A DNA stretch of 9,573 bases from DATLXU01 sp035575515 (lineage in GTDB: Bacteria > Acidobacteriota > Blastocatellia > UBA7656): NCBI GenBank assembly GCA_035575515.1, contig DATLXU010000047.1, positions 1 to 9,573 on the forward strand, read 5' to 3'. Each line of letters starts with the position of its first letter. The first letter of the stretch is position 1. The position numbers and the translations under genes are program-made. This document shows positions 7,401 to 9,573 of this stretch, piece by piece. The notes under the pieces are model-generated. The model did not search any database. It had not been told where the DNA came from and saw only the letters and a list, made by a program, of their open reading frames with translations.

Positions 7401-7742
7401 TTCTTTGAAGTGAGCTATCTTGTGGCGCACGTCGGCAATCTCGTTCAGCCAGTTCGGAACGTCTCCGACCTTCTTGCCAAAGTCGGCCTTGAGCAAATCC
7501 TTGTTTTTGATGGCGAAGTATTTGAAGTGATGAAAATCAATCAGGGCTTCGGGCGGCGTGCCGTTGCGCAGGCCTTCGTTCCAGTTTTCCAACTGCTGCG
7601 GCGACAGCGTCGCTTGAAATTCCTTTGCCCAATCCTCGCCCGCCCGGCGCATCAAGACCGAAACCAGAAAAGGGCGAAACGCTTCAAGGAACAATCCCAG
7701 ACCTTTGAACAGGTTGTCTTTCTCTGTTTGATTGATGTTCAT
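4449..7742 (-). CDS. Swt1-type HEPN domain fused to DUF499 (COG1483) ATPase, defence-associated
   Basis: This is a 1097-residue cytoplasmic protein. Residues about 1-145 form an all-helical Swt1-like HEPN domain with NEIADVRHKIAHF, containing Rx4H (R106, H111), the catalytic motif of HEPN ribonucleases. A Lys/Ala-rich linker (about 146-165) leads to a DUF499 P-loop ATPase. Its Walker A is GFGGGKT (254-260) and Walker B is ALVLIDEL (D370, E371). Arginine-rich RVRRVGAD follows (about 439-446), then YPFHPELIDVF (508-518) and QRTRGVLRLL (529-538), typical of the family. The rest is charged and helical, followed by a Pro/Gly linker (about 978-1020) and a 77-residue C-terminal domain of unknown role. 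The gene starts 18 nt after the nuclease gene, with GGAAG upstream as a weak ribosome binding site, and a terminator follows. COG1483 ATPases accompany DNA methylases in defence islands and are related to ATPases of BREX/Pgl-like systems. A sensor or motor role, with HEPN as an RNA-cutting effector, is inferred. Confidence 0.9.
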   Translation of the reverse strand: MNINQTEKDNLFKGLGLFLEAFRPFLVSVLMRRAGEDWAKEFQATLSPQQLENWNEGLRNGTPPEALIDFHHFKYFAIKNKDLLKADFGKKVGDVPNWLNEIADVRHKIAHFKEVDEDEAAKAWIHMKAIARLLKMDELEAEIVKLKENKAAEPKSKTKKAEAASLPMSSATMPWFRVVTPHLDIKQGRLDESVFAANLAEVALGGGREIYSNPVVFFSKTFFTAGLKSIARTVIKGLNGNEDAENRVISLQTGFGGGKTHTLISLYHICKWGRNAAQSDSVRELLSYTGAPEFKSANIAVFTNTTNDPANGRTTQDGVHIQTVWGELAYQLGGKEAYEIIRKNDEQMIAPAGLFKKVLEQCAPALVLIDELADYCVKASAKKVGGSTLADQTISFMQELTEAIAGANHCVALITLPASPQEVGNTAQAQQILTSLEQRVRRVGADTKPVADEEIYEVIRRRLFEDIGDPAQIEACASKYLQLYQENWMEMPPHATKADYKTKILKSYPFHPELIDVFRIRWASHHGFQRTRGVLRLLAAIVSDLWKRQNSLAGSNLLIDSGDVSFENIDALSGQLKTLFGNGYDAVISADVSGSSSNAFKVDENKSEYGRWRLAEGIASVILLNSFGSDGANKGVSVADIKLNLLEPDGFNHNSINGALDELEASAYYLYYAQSGSAKRYWFHTKPNINILINQAKGDVKSHETEAEILRRITEKSRTVQGFNVLVNPSEDVPEQQRLTLVILSPKHQSGSNEISKETKQVIEKIATKRGNSERIYRNTILFLMASEIGTGKLYSDVRDYLACQKISTDYSSQLERDQKDELKRKAEEASKQVDSSLVAAYSTLLKYSVKNGLSKLVVKQFKENLDAQINTNVIAALKDEEWLLESVGLGTLKNNNLLPTETQPIKAKDVYEAFIRFDDKPMVTGVEAVQKSLLKYCYEGNFCIATGDGKDFTKFYFKENVPFFDVQDSNYWLVDKSLKPAEAPNVPVEPVGSTTPGSLPSGIGSEGKAIPPERAEPKTREFKSITISGKVPLERYTDLFNYFITPFAMSGNKIEIQVSFKITSTDSSPLNESNQQYKTAKEAAKQLGLNLDEETK

Positions 7743-7760
7743 AACGAATCTTCTGCTTCC

Positions 7761-8834
7761 TTATGATTTCTCATCCGATAGCTGCCGCGCCAGCAAAACG
7801 GCTTCGTGCAGCTTTCGCTCAAGCAGCCTCTTGTCGGGCAGCTCAGTCCAATAGTCAGCCACTTTGATGTCGCGCTTGTCGAGGGCCAATAGCTCGACTC
7901 GCTCGCTCGATTTCTCCGAGCAGAGTATCAGGCCAATCGGTGATTCCTCCCAAGGCTCGCGCTCGTATTTGTCGAGCCAGCGCAGATAAAATTCCACCTG
8001 CCCGAAATCTACGGGCATGAATTTGCCGAGCTTCAATTCAATGACGACCAGACGGCGCAGCTTGCGATGATACAAGAGCAGATCAATGTAGAAATCATCG
8101 CCGTCAACCGTGATCCGTTTTTGCCGGGCGACGAAGGCGAATCCGATTCCAAGCTCAAGCAGGAATCTTTCAAGCTCGCGCAGGATGGCGTTTTCCAAAT
8201 CCTTCTCGCTGAATGTATCGCTCAAGCCAAGAAAATCGAGAAAGTATGTGTCGCGGAAAACCAGATCGGGCGTGAGCTTGTCCTCTTCGCGCAATTCAGC
8301 AATCTCTGTTTTGATTAGCTTGTCGGGCTTCTTTGATATTGCCGTGCGCTCGTAGAGCATCCCCTGAATCTTCTCGCGCAAGGTGCGAACGCTCCAACGC
8401 TCGATGCGGCACATCTCGGCGTAGAACTCGCGTTTTAGCTGGTATTTAATTGGGAGAAGCTCGACAATGTGTGTCCATGTCAATTGTTGCGTCAGTGACG
8501 CAACAATTTCAAAATCAGGAAAAAGCTCTGCAAATTGGCGCATTCGGACAAGGTTCGTGTTAGTAAAACCTTTGCCGTATTCCGCCGTCAATTGTCTCGA
8601 CAATGTAGAGACAATTTTCTCGCCGTACTCGGCACGCTTGTTTTTCAGAATCTCGTCATTGATGCGCTTGCCGATGTGCCAGTTCATCAGGACGAGCGCA
8701 GAGTTGACCGATTGCGCCACATGCAATCGCGTCTGTTCGATGAGCAGCCGTATCTCGCCAAGCAATGCGTCATCCGTCCTGCGCGGCGATTGCTCGCGTC
8801 GGGTTGAAATTGATTTCTCCTTTTTCTTAGGCAT
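7761..8834 (-). CDS. YhcG/DUF1016 family PD-(D/E)XK nuclease
   Basis: The product is 357 residues, normal for the family. The N-terminal half (about 20-165) is the DUF1016_N helical domain, with LVLMNWHIGKRI, LTAEYGKGF and QQLTWTHIVELL as landmarks. The C-terminal half is a PD-(D/E)XK nuclease. D251 in DFYIDLLLYH, then E266 and K268 in VVIELKLG make the active site, and QVEFYLRW (Q279, Y283) fits the QxxxY helix of the superfamily. All expected residues are present, so it should be active DNA-cutting machinery, probably cytoplasmic. The first 20 residues are basic and disordered-looking. It starts 9 nt after the methylase stop and ends 18 nt before the ATPase gene, so the three genes form one transcript. 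No clear Shine-Dalgarno precedes ATG 8834, which suggests coupling. YhcG proteins often stand alone in genomes and their targets are poorly known; placement inside a methylase/ATPase operon suggests the restriction subunit. Two hairpin-forming segments lie in the coding sequence. Confidence 0.93.
   Translation of the reverse strand: MPKKKEKSISTRREQSPRRTDDALLGEIRLLIEQTRLHVAQSVNSALVLMNWHIGKRINDEILKNKRAEYGEKIVSTLSRQLTAEYGKGFTNTNLVRMRQFAELFPDFEIVASLTQQLTWTHIVELLPIKYQLKREFYAEMCRIERWSVRTLREKIQGMLYERTAISKKPDKLIKTEIAELREEDKLTPDLVFRDTYFLDFLGLSDTFSEKDLENAILRELERFLLELGIGFAFVARQKRITVDGDDFYIDLLLYHRKLRRLVVIELKLGKFMPVDFGQVEFYLRWLDKYEREPWEESPIGLILCSEKSSERVELLALDKRDIKVADYWTELPDKRLLERKLHEAVLLARQLSDEKS
8482..8508. 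repeat. Perfect 27-nt palindrome inside the YhcG nuclease gene
   Basis: Thirteen-base arms (AATTGTTGCGTCA and its complement) flank one base. On the - strand it encodes the IVASLTQQL stretch (residues 110-118) next to the LTWTH landmark. Its outer bases match those of the element at 8590-8616. Confidence 0.85.
8590..8616. repeat. Second 27-nt inverted repeat inside the YhcG nuclease gene
   Basis: Nine-base arms (AATTGTCTC and GAGACAATT) flank a 9-nt loop; an alternative inner hairpin ATTGTC/GACAAT also exists. On the - strand it encodes IVSTLSRQL (residues 74-82). It has the same length and outer AATTGT/ACAATT ends as the element at 8482-8508. Confidence 0.85.
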
Positions 8835-8843
8835 AGGTTTCGA

Positions 8844-9573
8844 TTAACCGAAAAGCTCTGACTGCTCGGCCTTGCGCTGCTCAAGCGACTGGTTGTCGCG
8901 GATAAGGCTCTCTTTGTTCGCAAGCAATCCCGCCGCCTGTTTCTGGTCGTCGCTCCCTTTCGGCAATAGCTCGTCAAGAGAAGTCAGCACGCGCCAGAAA
9001 CTCGAATCCGGCTGGCGGCCGACTCTGGCGATGTAGGCAAGCAACGCCTGACGGTTCGCGCCCTTGTAGAGCCACATCGCGCGATGCGCGTGGTCAATCA
9101 GCGGCGCATCAATAGCTTCGCCCAGATGTTTCTTCTTCGTGTTGCGATGGGTGAAATCTGCGAGCGACTGGCGGTTGCCGTTCTTGATGAAGATGTCGTG
9201 GGCGAACAGGTCAGCGACGTTGATAGTAAGGCCGACGCGCGAGAACTTTGCGGCGTCGTCGAAATCCGATTCGGTGAAGCCGTATAGCTCAAGCCAGCCG
9301 ATGTAGAACTTCGTGAAGTCGTCGCCCCTGAAGCCTTTGAGCAGGGCGTTGAAGGCGCTCTTGCGGGTCATCTCAAGAAGCTCTGCGACGGTGACAAGCT
9401 CGCCCGAAGCCTTTTCGACGCGCTCGTATTTGCCGAAGACGGAGACGGCTTTGCCGAAGCAGGCGGTCAACAAATCCGCGCCGCGAAAACCGAGGGCGTA
9501 TAATTGGGCGACTTCCTCTTCGACTTTGCGCTCGATGGCGCGTTTGACTTCGCGGTACTCGCCAATCCCTTCG
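8844..9573 (-). CDS. DUF1156-type (COG1743) DNA adenine methylase, C-terminal part
   Basis: The frame is open from the window edge to TAA at 8844-8846, giving about 243 residues of the C-terminal end. Recognisable segments are RGADLLTACFGKAVSVFGKY, LTINVADLFAHDIFI and ANRQALLAYIARVG, which I associate with the tail of DUF1156 proteins, large adenine-specific DNA methylases with a Zn ribbon. The catalytic motifs (DPPY type) and the zinc ribbon would lie upstream, outside the window, so activity cannot be judged here. The protein ends EQSELFG. The gene is first of the visible operon and lies 9 nt from the nuclease start. Its likely role is methylating host DNA as a self mark for the neighbouring nuclease and ATPase. 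A TTG at 9471-9473 should not be taken as the start, because conserved sequence continues upstream of it. Another COG1743-like helicase or methylase tail is the main alternative. Confidence 0.8.
   Translation of the reverse strand, partial: EGIGEYREVKRAIERKVEEEVAQLYALGFRGADLLTACFGKAVSVFGKYERVEKASGELVTVAELLEMTRKSAFNALLKGFRGDDFTKFYIGWLELYGFTESDFDDAAKFSRVGLTINVADLFAHDIFIKNGNRQSLADFTHRNTKKKHLGEAIDAPLIDHAHRAMWLYKGANRQALLAYIARVGRQPDSSFWRVLTSLDELLPKGSDDQKQAAGLLANKESLIRDNQSLEQRKAEQSELFG

Noticed and set aside
1..9573. CRISPR array, rRNA or intact tRNA
   Set aside because: No regularly spaced direct repeats, rRNA-like blocks, or T-arm consensus with matching acceptor stem were seen on either strand.

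Overview
The window joins a chromosomal housekeeping segment to an accessory region that carries part of an anti-phage-type operon. The left third is GC-rich with GCG/CGC-heavy codons. It holds the tail of an unrecognised gene, a gmhB-type heptose-bisphosphate phosphatase and recN, all on the + strand. GmhB suggests a Gram-negative bacterium that makes heptose-containing surface sugars. The overall style, including CCTGA-rich intergenic repeats, would fit an environmental lineage such as Acidobacteriota, but that assignment is only a guess because no rRNA or marker gene is present.

Layout: (1) 2-289, C-terminal end of an unknown + strand protein, followed 2 nt later by gmhB (292-870). (2) 871-1001, a compact repeat made of inverted 7-bp units around a perfect palindrome, abutting the start of recN (1001-2701). 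(3) 2702-2888, a decayed small antitoxin-like gene with a good ribosome binding site and an early frameshift. (4) 2889-3857, a complete but frameshifted IS1595-family insertion sequence with clear 22-bp inverted ends and no visible target duplication. (5) 3858-4448, a mostly non-coding junction. It holds one small - strand ORF with a strong ribosome binding site, a tandem 12-bp palindrome, a rho-independent terminator for the - strand operon and a short inverted repeat that may be structured RNA.

(6) 4449-9573, a tightly packed - strand operon read from right to left. Its parts are the C-terminal end of a DUF1156-type (COG1743) DNA adenine methylase, a YhcG/DUF1016 PD-(D/E)XK nuclease, and a 1097-residue protein with a Swt1-type HEPN domain fused to a DUF499 (COG1483) P-loop ATPase. 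The spacers are 9 and 18 nt and a terminator follows. Methylase plus COG1483 ATPase is a pairing known from defence islands. The unusual points are a YhcG nuclease lying between them and a HEPN domain with an intact Rx4H motif on the ATPase. A reasonable inference is that the methylase marks self DNA, the ATPase acts as sensor or motor, and the two nuclease-like modules (DNA and RNA) are effectors. None of this is shown by sequence alone, and the upstream part of the operon lies outside the window.

The most curious small-scale signal is a pair of 27-bp hairpin-forming segments inside the YhcG nuclease gene. They share outer bases, and their differing inner stem bases change in a paired way.
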